Below, in pieces: positions 8,788 to 18,939 of a DNA stretch of 64,000 bases. Numbering within the stretch: the stretch's first letter is position 1; each line of letters starts with the position of its first letter. The translations under genes were made by a program, and so were the position numbers. The DNA is taken from positions 160,473-224,472 of the forward strand of contig JAJFGL010000036.1 of assembly GCA_021776135.1 (NCBI GenBank), in the 5' to 3' direction. The notes beneath the pieces are model-generated. The model saw only the letters and a list, made by a program, of their open reading frames with translations. It had not been told where the DNA came from and did no database searches. This DNA comes from Kiloniellaceae bacterium. Its GTDB lineage: Bacteria > Pseudomonadota > Alphaproteobacteria > Kiloniellales > J153.

Positions 8788-10866
8788 TCAGGTATCGACG
8801 CCGAGTTCTTCTAGGTGCTTGGCGGCCCATTCGTGGCCGCGGGCGGCGGAGCGGCGGAACCAGCGGACGGCTTCGTCCATGTCTTTTTCAACGCCCCAAC
8901 CGTTTTCGAACATCTGGCCCATGTTGTATTCGGCGTAGCTATCGTATTTCGACGCCGCCAATTCGAACCAGCGTATCGCTTCCTCGTGGCTTTGCGGCAC
9001 GCCCCAGCCTTGCCGGTACATATAGCCGATATCGTTCATGGCGTTGACATAGCCTTGGTCGGCCGCCTTGCGGTACCACTTGACGGCTTCGGCGTGATCG
9101 ACCTCGACCCCCTCGCCTTTCTCGTACATCCAGCCGACCCGGTTCTGCGCCCCCGGATGGCCGGATTTCGCCGCTTCGATGTAGGATTTCAGCGCCAGTT
9201 CAAGATCCTTGGCCTCCCCTTGGCCATGATAGTAGCGGTCCGCTTTCGCGAACAAATCCTCGGGTTCGCCGCCGGAACCGCTGGAAATCCAGGAAAAGAA
9301 GCCGCCGGATTTCTTCGCTTTTCCCTCCGGCCCGGACGCCGCGCCGCCCGGGGCTTCGCCTTGGGCTCCCACCGGAGCCTCCGGGATTTTCTGGAAGGTC
9401 CCAGCCGGGGTATCGAGAACCAACGCCGGTTTGACCGGCGCGCTATCGTCTTGGCCGGGCGCCGCCGCATCCTTCGCTTCGCCGCTGTCCGTGACCTGCC
9501 CGGTCTTGGAGTCTAGGTCTTCGCCGCGCTTCGGCTTGCTCTCCTGTCCCGGCCAAACCCGAAGTTCGTCTTGCGCGTCCGCTTGCCCGGTTTCGGCCCC
9601 CCCGTCCGTGGCCAAGACGGGCGGCGCGGACGCTTGGATCGGCATGGCGGCGGCGCCCGGCGTTTCCGTGTCCTTGGGCTCGCGCGCACGGGCCCGGAAA
9701 GGAAATACGGGGGCCGATGCCCGGCGCGGCGGCGCGCTCTCCCGATCCCGGTCATGGGGGACGGTTTCGTTTTCGCCGGCTGCCGCATCCTCCTCGGCCC
9801 CGGCCGCTGCTGTAATATCGCGCGCGCCCTCCTCGGCCCGCTCCGAATACAGGCTGACGATCGGACGCTTGGAGCGGTCATCGCGCGCCGGTAGCTCGCC
9901 GGCGTCGATTCCGGCCGCGACCAGGGCCACGCGCATACGCCCGGACATGTTCTCATTGAAGGTCGAGCCGAAAATAATATTGGCGTCCGCATCGACCTCG
10001 TCGCGGATACGGTTCGCCGCCTGGTCGATCTCGAACAGAGTCAAATCCATGCCGCCGGTGATATTGATCAGGACCCCGCGCGCGCCCTTCATGGAAATAT
10101 CGTCTAGCAGAGGGTTGGATATGGCGGCCTCCGCCGCCTCCAGGGCCCGGTTTTCGCCCTCGGCCTCGCCGCTGCCCATGATGGCCTTGCCCATTTCGGT
10201 CATCACGGCGCGCACATCGGCGAAATCCAGATTGATAAGACCCGGCGTCACCATGAGGTCGGTCACCCCGCGAACCCCCGCGTGCAGCACGTCGTCGGCC
10301 ATCTTGAAGGCGTCGGCGAAGGTGGTCCGCTCATTGGCGACGCGGAATAGGTTCTGGTTCGGAATCACGATCAGGGTATCGACGTGATCCGCCATTTCCT
10401 CGATTCCGGCCTCGGCCAGGTCCATGCGCCGGGTGCCTTCGAAATGGAACGGCTTGGTCACCACGCCGACAGTCAGAACGCCGGCCTCGCGCGCCGCCTT
10501 GGCGATGACCGGCGCGCTGCCGGTGCCGGTGCCGCCACCCATGCCGGCGGTGATGAACACCATGTTCGCGTCCCCGATCGCGCGCAAAATTTCCGATTGC
10601 GATTCCTCGGCAGCGGCGCGGCCGATATCGGGCCGGGAACCGGCGCCCAAGCCTTGGGTTAGGGTAACCCCCATTTGAATCCGGTTCTGACTGAGCGAGG
10701 TAGCCAAGGCCTGGGCATCGGTATTCGCGGCCGCGAATTCGACCCCGGCTAGCTTGGCGCCGATCATGTTATTGACGGCGTTGCCGCCCGCCCCGCCGAC
10801 GCCGATAACGACAATACGCGGTCCCGCCGCTAAGTCCGGTGCCGGGCCGTCAGGCATGTCCGTCAT
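8788..10866 (-). CDS. FtsZ-type tubulin-like GTPase fused to C-terminal Sel1-like repeats
   Basis: N-terminus: [50 protein letters not shown]-terminus: Sel1 units such as [51 protein letters not shown]; single uninterrupted frame. Confidence 0.93.
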   Translation of the reverse strand: MTDMPDGPAPDLAAGPRIVVIGVGGAGGNAVNNMIGAKLAGVEFAAANTDAQALATSLSQNRIQMGVTLTQGLGAGSRPDIGRAAAEESQSEILRAIGDANMVFITAGMGGGTGTGSAPVIAKAAREAGVLTVGVVTKPFHFEGTRRMDLAEAGIEEMADHVDTLIVIPNQNLFRVANERTTFADAFKMADDVLHAGVRGVTDLMVTPGLINLDFADVRAVMTEMGKAIMGSGEAEGENRALEAAEAAISNPLLDDISMKGARGVLINITGGMDLTLFEIDQAANRIRDEVDADANIIFGSTFNENMSGRMRVALVAAGIDAGELPARDDRSKRPIVSLYSERAEEGARDITAAAGAEEDAAAGENETVPHDRDRESAPPRRASAPVFPFRARAREPKDTETPGAAAMPIQASAPPVLATDGGAETGQADAQDELRVWPGQESKPKRGEDLDSKTGQVTDSGEAKDAAAPGQDDSAPVKPALVLDTPAGTFQKIPEAPVGAQGEAPGGAASGPEGKAKKSGGFFSWISSGSGGEPEDLFAKADRYYHGQGEAKDLELALKSYIEAAKSGHPGAQNRVGWMYEKGEGVEVDHAEAVKWYRKAADQGYVNAMNDIGYMYRQGWGVPQSHEEAIRWFELAASKYDSYAEYNMGQMFENGWGVEKDMDEAVRWFRRSAARGHEWAAKHLEELGVDT

Positions 10867-11036
10867 GCGAAAATCCCATGAAATCCCGCGCGATTCGTTC
10901 GATGACTGAATGCGGCGGAGCCTAAAGTGTCTGATTCGGGCGCGCAACCTCTTCCCTAAGACTCCCATGGCCGGTTGCAGGGCATGGAACGGCCCTGCTT
11001 GGCGGTCACTTTCCGCTCATATATGCTCTTATCCCT

Positions 11037-11864
11037 ATGGACGAAACGCCCCCCCCACACCCGCGCGGCGATCCCATGGCGGCCTTGCGCGTCATCATGG
11101 CGCGCTTGCGCGATCCCAAGAACGGCTGCCCTTGGGATGTCGAGCAAACTTTCGCCAGCATCGCGCCCTATACCATCGAGGAAGCCTATGAAGTCGCCGA
11201 CGCCATCGCCCAAGGCGATCTCCCGGCGCTCAAGGAAGAACTTGGCGATCTGCTTCTTCAAGTGGTCTTTCACGCCCGCATGGCCGAGGAGGCGGGCGCT
11301 TTCGATTTCGATGCCGTGGCGGCGGCCATAGGCGACAAAATGCTGCGCCGCCACCCCCATGTCTTCGGCGGCGGCAAGGTCGAGAACACCGCCGCCCAGA
11401 GCCAAGCCTGGGAAGACCACAAGTCGGTGGAACGCCGCGCCAAGGCGGCGGCGGATGGCCGGACGCCGAGTGTCCTGGATGGGGTGGCGCTGGGCCTTCC
11501 GGCCTTGTCGCGGGCGCTGAAGCTGCAAAAACGCGCGGCGCGGGTCGGCTTCGATTGGCCCGAGGCCGTTCAAGTCCTGGACAAGATCGAGGAGGAAATC
11601 GGCGAACTCCGGGCCGAAATAGAAGCCGGCGCCGGGCGCGAACGCCTGGAGGACGAACTTGGCGATATTCTTTTCGCGGCCGCGAACCTGGCCCGCCATT
11701 TCGGCATCGATCCCGAAGCGGCCTTACGCGGAACCAACGATAAATTCACCCGCCGCTTTCACGCGGTCGAGGACCATTTCGGCGGCCAGGGGCAAGGTTT
11801 GACTCGGGCTTCCCTCGAAGACATGGAGTCCGCCTGGCAAGCCGCCAAGGCGGGCGAAACTTAA
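11037..11864 (+). CDS. mazG: nucleoside triphosphate pyrophosphohydrolase
   Basis: MARLRDPKNGCPWDVEQTFASIAPYTIEEAYEVADAI; ELGDLLLQVVFHARMAEE. Confidence 0.95.
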   Translation: MDETPPPHPRGDPMAALRVIMARLRDPKNGCPWDVEQTFASIAPYTIEEAYEVADAIAQGDLPALKEELGDLLLQVVFHARMAEEAGAFDFDAVAAAIGDKMLRRHPHVFGGGKVENTAAQSQAWEDHKSVERRAKAAADGRTPSVLDGVALGLPALSRALKLQKRAARVGFDWPEAVQVLDKIEEEIGELRAEIEAGAGRERLEDELGDILFAAANLARHFGIDPEAALRGTNDKFTRRFHAVEDHFGGQGQGLTRASLEDMESAWQAAKAGET

Positions 11865-11878
11865 AGTCCCGCGATGCC

Positions 11879-14476
11879 ATGAAACGCGCAAGTAAGCTCG
11901 GCCTTTGGATAAGCGGCCTCGCGCTTACTTCGCTCGCCCTGGTCCTGGTTTACCGCGCGCCAATCCTGGAATCCCTTCTGAACGCCGCCTTGACCTACCG
12001 GGAGGTTCCCGGCGCCTTAAGCGTTGAAAGCGTGTCCTTGAACCGCACCGCGATCGCGGACGTTTCTCTCGGTGCGGCGGATGAGGTCCAGGTTGAAAGG
12101 GTCACCCTGACCTACGGCCTGCCCGGCTTGCTTGCCGGCCGCCTTCAAGGCCTGGCCGTGGACGGCCTGCGGCTGAAGCTCGATCTGCGCGACGGCGCGC
12201 CGCCCCTGGGCAGCCTCCAAAACCTGGCGGCGGGCGGCGATGGCGGCGACGCGCAAGCGGTCCCCGCCCTGCCCCCGATAACCCTGCGCAACGCGCGAGT
12301 CGAAGCCTGGACGCCCCTGGGTCCCATCGCCGGGCGCGTCGAGGGGACGTTAAATCCCGGCGCGGAAGGCGGCTTCGACGCGACGCTGCGATTCGATCTT
12401 CAAGGTGAAGCGGGCCGCCTGCGCGGAATGATGACGGCCACTCAAGCCGCCGAGGGGTCTTCGCGGGCGCGCTTCGATCTGGCGGACGGGGCGATCAACC
12501 TGCCCGGCGCCGAGTTGCGCGGGCTTCAGGGCGATGGCTCATTCTCTCTGTTGGGGAGCACGATCGAGACGGCTCAACTTGACCTGACCCTTGGCGAAGT
12601 CGCCGTGCCGGGCGCCTCGTTCGAGCAAGCCCGCGTGGCATTGAACCTGGCTGGCGAACGCCTAGAAATCGACGCCGGACTGGCGAGCGCCGACGGCCAC
12701 TTCGCGGTCATCGCCAAGGCCGACCTGAGCGATTTTCCGGCCCATCCCAAGGGACGCATAAACCTCGACGCGGAGATCGGCGTGCAAGCGGTTCTGTGGC
12801 CGCTGCTGGACATCCCGCCCCCGTCCAAGGGCCGCGCGGTCCTGGCCATGACCCTGGAGGGCCGTCTGCCGCCCATGGAACTTTTAATCGGCGGCGAAAC
12901 CGATCCGCTGACGGCGCTGAAGCCGGAGGATTTCACCGGCCAGGCCAGCTTGCGTTTGGACGGGATAGACTATCCCGGTCTGGTCAAGGGCCTGGCGGGC
13001 GAGCTTCGCCTGGCCGCGCGGCCGGGCCCGGATTTTCCCAAAGCTCTAGCGGCCGATGTAGCGCTGGACCTGCGGGCCGCCCGCCTAACTTGGGACGATA
13101 CCCAGGCCCGGAAGATCGCGATCTCGCACAAGGTGAAGCTCGATGTCTCGGACCTGAAAATAACCGTCACCTCAAACGATATTGGCGCTATTTCCATTGG
13201 AAACCTGGACATGGCAAGGGCGATCGAAGCCCGCATCGCGAAAGTCTCGCTCACGGCGGCGCGCGGCGCGGCCATAAGCGCCGCCGGGTCGGTCGCGCTC
13301 ACCGATGGATCGTTCACCGTGCCGGCTTACGATGTAACGGTCGAAGGTTTGAACGCGACCGTCGAGAAAACTAAGACCGGCGATATCGGCCTGGCTTTCA
13401 AGCTCGATACCTTGCGCCATCCGGCGGTTGCGCCGATTCGCCTGCAAGGCGAGGCGCGGAAATCCGGAGACGTCCTTACGTTCCGGGTAAGGGGGCACGG
13501 CCCGGACGGCCTCGGCGCCGTGAAGATGACCGGGCGGCATCATGTCTCCAAGGGCACGGGCGCGGCGCGAATCGGCCTTGTCCCCCTGACCTTCGTGCCC
13601 GGAAGCGCGCAACCGCGAGACCTGTTCCCGGCCCTCGCCGATCTTAGCAAGGTCGAGGGCACGGTACGCGGCGAGGCCGACGTGACCTGGGCACGGGCGG
13701 GCGTTACCGGTAGCGCGGCGCTGAAAATCGAAGATCTGTCCTTGGAAAGCGCCGCGGCGCGGATCGAGGGCTTAGCGCTGGATCTGGCCCTGAATGAAAT
13801 CCAACCGCCGGGCAGCCTCCCCGGACAAGTCCTGCGTATGCGCCGGCTAGACCCCGGCATTCCAATCGACGACCTCACCGTCCACTTTCAAGTCCTGGCC
13901 GGGGACACCCCCGCCATCGCGGTGGCGCGCGCGGGCCTGCGCCTGGCCGGCGGCCGCTTCGGCCTGGCCGATGTCGTGGTGGACCCGGCCCAGCGGCGGC
14001 AAGACCTGCCGGTCACGGTCGAAGACCTCGACCTCGCCGAGGTCTTTTCCTTGCTGGGGATCGAGGGGCTATCGGGCGATGGGCGCCTATCCGGGACCAT
14101 TCCCCTGGCGGTTACCGATGGTATACCGCGTATAGAGGGCGGCCACCTCAGCGCGCGGGAACCGGGCATCTTGCGGATAAAATCGGACTACGCCAATGAA
14201 GCCCTGGCATCGGCGGGCGAATCCGCGGAACTGCTGCTTTCGGCCCTGGAGGATTTTCACTACGAGGAGTTGAATTTAGCCATCGATCAGCCCTCGGAAG
14301 ACTTGGCGACGATCGGTCTTAGCTTGCTGGGAATGAATCCGGCGGTCCTGGACGGCCACCCGTTCCGCTTCAACGTCAATCTGGAGACCGACCCGCGCCG
14401 GTTGCTCAAGACCCTGCAGGAAGCCTTCCGAATTTCCAAGCGCGCCATCGGCCAGATGTGGATGTTTGGACCCTAG
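11879..14476 (+). CDS. ydbH: YdbH family (AsmA-like) intermembrane lipid transport protein
   Basis: Large single-TM AsmA-like protein directly upstream of YnbE and YdbL homologues. Confidence 0.82.
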   Translation: MKRASKLGLWISGLALTSLALVLVYRAPILESLLNAALTYREVPGALSVESVSLNRTAIADVSLGAADEVQVERVTLTYGLPGLLAGRLQGLAVDGLRLKLDLRDGAPPLGSLQNLAAGGDGGDAQAVPALPPITLRNARVEAWTPLGPIAGRVEGTLNPGAEGGFDATLRFDLQGEAGRLRGMMTATQAAEGSSRARFDLADGAINLPGAELRGLQGDGSFSLLGSTIETAQLDLTLGEVAVPGASFEQARVALNLAGERLEIDAGLASADGHFAVIAKADLSDFPAHPKGRINLDAEIGVQAVLWPLLDIPPPSKGRAVLAMTLEGRLPPMELLIGGETDPLTALKPEDFTGQASLRLDGIDYPGLVKGLAGELRLAARPGPDFPKALAADVALDLRAARLTWDDTQARKIAISHKVKLDVSDLKITVTSNDIGAISIGNLDMARAIEARIAKVSLTAARGAAISAAGSVALTDGSFTVPAYDVTVEGLNATVEKTKTGDIGLAFKLDTLRHPAVAPIRLQGEARKSGDVLTFRVRGHGPDGLGAVKMTGRHHVSKGTGAARIGLVPLTFVPGSAQPRDLFPALADLSKVEGTVRGEADVTWARAGVTGSAALKIEDLSLESAAARIEGLALDLALNEIQPPGSLPGQVLRMRRLDPGIPIDDLTVHFQVLAGDTPAIAVARAGLRLAGGRFGLADVVVDPAQRRQDLPVTVEDLDLAEVFSLLGIEGLSGDGRLSGTIPLAVTDGIPRIEGGHLSAREPGILRIKSDYANEALASAGESAELLLSALEDFHYEELNLAIDQPSEDLATIGLSLLGMNPAVLDGHPFRFNVNLETDPRRLLKTLQEAFRISKRAIGQMWMFGP

Positions 14477-14513
14477 GGCGCGTATATGCTTTTATATAGC
14501 GAGCGATACAACC

Positions 14514-14747
14514 ATGGACAATTCAGGGGTGCGGGCCGTGAAAGAAACAACCCTAGGAGGCCCTTTCCTGGGCATTTACCTCATTTCGGCCGCCCTGGCG
14601 CTGGGCGCCTGCCAACCGACGGTGAAGCTCGAGGCGCCGCGCGAGCCCATTACAATCAACCTGAATATCAAGCTGGACGCCGACGTGCGGATCAAGCTCG
14701 AGAAGCAGGCGGAAGACGATATTAAAGCCAATCCGGATATTTTCTAG
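14514..14747 (+). CDS. ynbE: YnbE family lipoprotein
   Basis: Lipobox LGAC; QPTVKLEAPREPITINLNIKLDADVRIKLEKQ. Confidence 0.9.
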   Translation: MDNSGVRAVKETTLGGPFLGIYLISAALALGACQPTVKLEAPREPITINLNIKLDADVRIKLEKQAEDDIKANPDIF

Positions 14748-14772
14748 TCTGACGCTTCACGGGAGACCCAGC

Positions 14773-15111
14773 ATGTTGCACCGTTTATTCCGCCTTTTAC
14801 AGCCTTTGGCCCTGGCCCTGGCCGTGGTCGCTGCCATGTCCGGCGCCGCGCAGGCCCAGTCCCTGGACGCGCTGCGCGCTTCGGGCGCCGTTGGCGAAAG
14901 GTTCGACGGCCTCCTTGCCGCGCGCGACGCTAGCGCCAAGGCCTACGTCGATAAGGTCAACGCGCAAAGGCGTCAGCTATACGCCAAGAGCTCCAAGGCC
15001 CAGGGCATCGCCGCCGATCAGGTCGGGCAGGTCTATGCCCAGAAAATCATGGCCGGCGTGGCGCCGGGAACTTGGCTCTTGAAGCCTGACGGAAGCTGGG
15101 TCCAGAAGTAA
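14773..15111 (+). CDS. ydbL: YdbL family (DUF1318) periplasmic protein
   Basis: Signal peptide; LDALRASGAVGERFDGLL; gene order ydbH-ynbE-ydbL. Confidence 0.88.
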   Translation: MLHRLFRLLQPLALALAVVAAMSGAAQAQSLDALRASGAVGERFDGLLAARDASAKAYVDKVNAQRRQLYAKSSKAQGIAADQVGQVYAQKIMAGVAPGTWLLKPDGSWVQK

Positions 15112-15150
15112 CGCCGGCACTGAATTATTGACCTTCTTGGAACCCGGACC

Positions 15151-16074
15151 ATGAGCGCCGCGCGGAACTTGCCTGCCTCTCCAAACGAGGCCATGAAGCT
15201 CTTGAGCGACGGCGCCTATGTCGCCGAGCGCAGTTTGGCGACGGTTCTGTTCCTGGCTCTCAAGCAGCACCGCCCGCTGTTCCTGGAGGGCGAGGCCGGG
15301 GTCGGCAAGACAGAGATCGCCAAGGTTCTGGCCGAAACCCTGGGCCGCCGCCTTCTGCGCTTGCAGTGCTATGAGGGCCTGGACGTCAGCGCCGCCGTTT
15401 ATGAATGGAACTACCCACGCCAGATGATCGAAATCCGGGTTACCGAGGCGGCGGGCGACCGCGACCGGGAAACCCTGGCCAGCGACATCTTCGACGAAAA
15501 ATTCCTGATCGAGCGGCCGCTGCTGCAAGCGCTACGTCCGGGGCTGGAGGGCCCGCCGGTCCTGCTCATCGACGAATTGGACCGCAGCGACGAGCCCTTC
15601 GAGGCCTTCCTGCTGGAGGTTCTGTCCGATTACCAGGTGACGATCCCGGAACTCGGCACCATCGCGGCGCCGGAGCCGCCCATCGTCATCGTCACTTCGA
15701 ATCGCACCCGGGAAATCCACGATGCCTTGAAGCGCCGCTGCTTCTATCACTGGCTCGACTACCCCAACGCCGCGCGCGAGTTGGAAATCCTGCGCTTGAA
15801 AGCACCGGGCGCGCCCGAGGCTCTTGCGCAAGAGGTCGTGGCCTTCGTGCAGGAACTCCGCAAGGCAGACCTCTTCAAGCTGCCCGGCATCGCCGAAACC
15901 ATCGATTGGGCAGACGCCCTGACCCAGCTCGACAAGATCGCCCTCGATCCGGAAACCATCGACACGACCCTGGGCGTGTTGCTGAAATACCAAGACGACA
16001 TCGCCCGCATCCGCGGCAGCGAAGCGGCTAAAATCCTCGACGAGGTCAAGCACGCCGCCGCGCGCGGTGGCTAG
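15151..16074 (+). CDS. MoxR-family AAA+ ATPase (CoxD-like)
   Basis: PLFLEGEAGVGKTEIAKVLA; LLIDELDRSDEPFEAFLLEVLSD; next to VWA protein and XdhC genes. Confidence 0.9.
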   Translation: MSAARNLPASPNEAMKLLSDGAYVAERSLATVLFLALKQHRPLFLEGEAGVGKTEIAKVLAETLGRRLLRLQCYEGLDVSAAVYEWNYPRQMIEIRVTEAAGDRDRETLASDIFDEKFLIERPLLQALRPGLEGPPVLLIDELDRSDEPFEAFLLEVLSDYQVTIPELGTIAAPEPPIVIVTSNRTREIHDALKRRCFYHWLDYPNAARELEILRLKAPGAPEALAQEVVAFVQELRKADLFKLPGIAETIDWADALTQLDKIALDPETIDTTLGVLLKYQDDIARIRGSEAAKILDEVKHAAARGG

Positions 16075-16085
16075 GAGAATCGCTC

Positions 16086-16520
16086 ATGGAACAAAGGTTG
16101 AGCATAGTCAGCCTGGGTGTCGCCGATCTGGCCGCGAGCCGCCGCTTTTACGAGCAGGGTTTAGGGTGGAAGGTTTCAGGCGCAAGTAACGATTCGATCG
16201 TGTTCATGGATCTGGGCGGCGTTATCTTAGGTCTCTATGGCCGCGACGCCTTGGCCGACGATATGAAGCTACCTCATGGCAAAGCGGGCGGCTTTGGCGG
16301 TTTCTCTCTCGCCCACAACGTCCGCGCAAAAGAAGAGGTCGACCGGGTGCTGGAGGATGCGGCCAAGGCCGGGGCCAGGATATTGAAACCGGCCGAGGAG
16401 GTCTTCTGGGGCGGTTATTCCGGCTACTTCGCGGACCCCGACGGCCACCCCTGGGAGGTCGCCTGGAACCCCTTCTTCCCCTTGCGCGATGATGGCCGCG
16501 TTGAACTGCCGCCCCAGTAA
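16086..16520 (+). CDS. VOC family (glyoxalase-like) protein
   Basis: LSIVSLGVADLAASRRFYEQGLGW; YFADPDGHPWEVAWNP. Confidence 0.88.
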   Translation: MEQRLSIVSLGVADLAASRRFYEQGLGWKVSGASNDSIVFMDLGGVILGLYGRDALADDMKLPHGKAGGFGGFSLAHNVRAKEEVDRVLEDAAKAGARILKPAEEVFWGGYSGYFADPDGHPWEVAWNPFFPLRDDGRVELPPQ

Positions 16521-16530
16521 TTTTTTTTAA

Positions 16531-16612
16531 CCACGAAGACACAAAGAAGCCGCTAAGAAGAATTCTTTAATCCATAACTTCGCGGCTTCTTTGTGTCTTT
16601 GTGCCTTCGTGG
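16531..16612. repeat. REP/MITE-like hairpin with asymmetric arms
   Basis: CCACGAAGACACAAAGAAGCCGC (16531-16553) versus GCGGCTTCTTTGTGTCTTTGTGCCTTCGTGG (16582-16612); right arm has one extra 8-nt unit. Confidence 0.85.
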
Positions 16613-16659
16613 TGATTCTCTTGCTATAGTTACATAAGACCGCCCGCAGGAGCCTGAAA

Positions 16660-17892
16660 TTGAGCGCCGCAGCGAACACCCCGCCCATGGCCGGGCGCAT
16701 GGCCGAGAACATCATGCACTTCGCCCGAACCCTGCGCGCCGCCGGCCTGCCGGTCGGGCCCGGCAAGGTACTGACCGCCGTGGACGCGGTCCGTGCGGTT
16801 GGCTTGCGCCGCCGCGACGATTTCTACTGGGCCCTGCACGCGGTTTTCGTCAATCGCCGCGATCAGAAGGAAGTCTTCGATCAGGCCTTCCACGTTTTCT
16901 GGCGCAACCCGCAAATCCTGGAAAAGATGATGGGCCTGCTGCTGCCGGAGGTGCGCGCGGCGGGAAGCGAGGAACCCGAAAAAGAAAAAGAACTAAGCCG
17001 CCGGGTCGCCGAGGCGCTGAGCGCCGCCCGGGTTGAGCCGCCACAAGGCGAAGGCAAGGAAGATAGGGTCGATATCGACGCCGCCTTGACCTTTTCTTCG
17101 AAGGAACTTTTGCACGAAATGGATTTCGAAAACATGTCGGCGGAGGAGGAAGCGCGCGCCAAGGCCGCGATCGCCGCCCTGCGCCTGCCGATCCAAAACG
17201 TCGCGACCCGGCGTTTCCGTTCCGCCGCAAGCGGACGGCGGGCCGACTTGCGGGCGACCATGCGCGCGGCCTTGCGTTCCGGCAGCGACGCCATCCCCTT
17301 ACGCTGGAAAACCCCGCGCCGGCGTCATCCGCCCTTGGTGGTAATTTGCGATGTGTCCGGCTCCATGAGCCGCTATTCGCGTATGCTGCTGCACTTCATG
17401 CACGCCGTCACCTCAGACCGCGACCGGGTGCATACCTTCGTTTTCGGCACCCGCCTGACCAACATCACCCGCCACTTGCGTCACAAGGATGTCGATGTCG
17501 CCCTGGACAAGGTCGCCGATACGGTCGTCGATTGGTCCGGCGGCACCCGGATCGGGGCCTGCCTGCACGATTTCAACGCCAAGTGGTCGCGCCGGGTGCT
17601 GGGCCAGGGCGCCCTGGTGCTGTTTATTTCCGATGGCCTGGACCGGGACAACGCCGCCGACCTGGCGCGGGAGGTGGAACGCCTGCACAAGTCCTGCCGG
17701 CGCCTGATCTGGCTCAACCCGCTCTTGCGTTACGACGGTTACGAACCAAAGTCTTTAGGGGCGCGGGCCCTGGCGCCCCATGTGGACGATTTCCGCAGCG
17801 TCCATAATCTGGATAGCCTGAGCCAACTGACCCAGGTTCTGAGCCAGCCCGTGATCCGGCGCGCGGGCACGGCCATGGAGGCAAGCCTATGA
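16660..17892 (+). CDS. VWA domain protein (CoxE-like)
   Basis: VICDVSGSMSRYSRMLLHFMHAV (MIDAS DxSxS); downstream of MoxR ATPase; TTG start likely. Confidence 0.88.
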   Translation: MSAAANTPPMAGRMAENIMHFARTLRAAGLPVGPGKVLTAVDAVRAVGLRRRDDFYWALHAVFVNRRDQKEVFDQAFHVFWRNPQILEKMMGLLLPEVRAAGSEEPEKEKELSRRVAEALSAARVEPPQGEGKEDRVDIDAALTFSSKELLHEMDFENMSAEEEARAKAAIAALRLPIQNVATRRFRSAASGRRADLRATMRAALRSGSDAIPLRWKTPRRRHPPLVVICDVSGSMSRYSRMLLHFMHAVTSDRDRVHTFVFGTRLTNITRHLRHKDVDVALDKVADTVVDWSGGTRIGACLHDFNAKWSRRVLGQGALVLFISDGLDRDNAADLAREVERLHKSCRRLIWLNPLLRYDGYEPKSLGARALAPHVDDFRSVHNLDSLSQLTQVLSQPVIRRAGTAMEASL

Positions 17893-18212
17893 CAACGAAG
17901 CCCGATGACGTTTTAGAACAAGCCGGGCGCTGGCGCGGCCAGGGCCGCAAGGTCGCCCTGGCGACCGTGGTTTCGACCTGGGGGTCCTCGCCGCGCCCGG
18001 TCGGCAGTCAGCTCGCGGTCGAGGAGTCCGGCAAGATGGCGGGTTCGGTCTCGGGCGGCTGTATCGAGGGCGCGGTGGTCATGGAAGCCCAACAAACCAT
18101 GGAGAGCGGCGCGGTCAAGCTGTTGGAATTCGGCGTGACCGACGAAATGGCCTGGGAGGTCGGCCTGGCCTGCGGCGGCACCGTCCGGGTTTTCGTCGAG
18201 CGTTTGGATTGA
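17889..18212 (+). CDS. XdhC/CoxI family protein, short N-terminal-domain form
   Basis: VALATVVSTWGSSPRPVGSQLAV; GSVSGGCIEGAVV. Confidence 0.88.
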   Translation: MTTKPDDVLEQAGRWRGQGRKVALATVVSTWGSSPRPVGSQLAVEESGKMAGSVSGGCIEGAVVMEAQQTMESGAVKLLEFGVTDEMAWEVGLACGGTVRVFVERLD

Positions 18213-18222
18213 GAGCGCGGAC

Positions 18223-18939
18223 ATGAAACACGCCCTTTTCGATGCCCTGCAAGCGGCCCGCGCCGGCAAGCGTCCGGTGGCGCTGATCACCGAGTTGGAA
18301 AGCGGCAAGCAGGTTTTGCTCGACGGCGATGGTGTGAGCGGCGATCTAAACTTGAAGGAAAGCGAACTTGCCTTGGCCAAGCGAGCCTTGGACGGCGACC
18401 GCAGCGGGCCTTTGGAAGAAACCGGTCTCTTCGTTCATGTCTTTAACCCGCCCTTGCGCCTTATGGTCGTGGGCGCGGTTCACATCGCGCAATTCCTTGT
18501 ACCCATGGCCGCCTTGGCGGGTTACGAGGCGGTGGTTATCGACCCGCGTCAAGCCTGGGCAACCGGCGCGCGCTTTCCCGATGTGAGCTTGGTGACCGAG
18601 TGGCCGGACGATGCCTTGCGCGCTTTGAAACCGGACCGGCGCACCGCCGTCGCCGTGCTGACTCACGACCCCAAGCTTGACGATCCGGCGCTATGCGCCG
18701 CTCTGGCCTCGCCCGTTTTTTATATCGGCGCCCTGGGCAGCAGGCGAACTCACGCCAAGCGCTTGGCCCGCCTGCGCGAAGCCGGCGTGGGAGAAGCGGA
18801 CCTGGCCCGCATCCATGCCCCGATTGGCTTGGCGGTCGGAGCCAAGAGCCCGGCTGAAATCTCCATCTCCATTCTGGCCCAAATGACCCAGGAACTGCAC
18901 GGCGCCCCGCCGCTCATCAAGGCCGGGGCGGCCAAGTGA
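18223..18939 (+). CDS. XdhC family protein, Rossmann-domain form
   Basis: VIDPRQAWATGARFPD; VLTHDPKLDDPAL; YIGALGSRRTHAKRLARL. Confidence 0.88.
   Translation: MKHALFDALQAARAGKRPVALITELESGKQVLLDGDGVSGDLNLKESELALAKRALDGDRSGPLEETGLFVHVFNPPLRLMVVGAVHIAQFLVPMAALAGYEAVVIDPRQAWATGARFPDVSLVTEWPDDALRALKPDRRTAVAVLTHDPKLDDPALCAALASPVFYIGALGSRRTHAKRLARLREAGVGEADLARIHAPIGLAVGAKSPAEISISILAQMTQELHGAPPLIKAGAAK

Noticed and set aside
16521-16529. Run of T after the VOC stop as a rho-independent terminator
   Set aside because: The stem-loop is downstream of the T-run rather than upstream, so it does not fit for plus-strand transcription; better explained as the edge of the REP/MITE hairpin.
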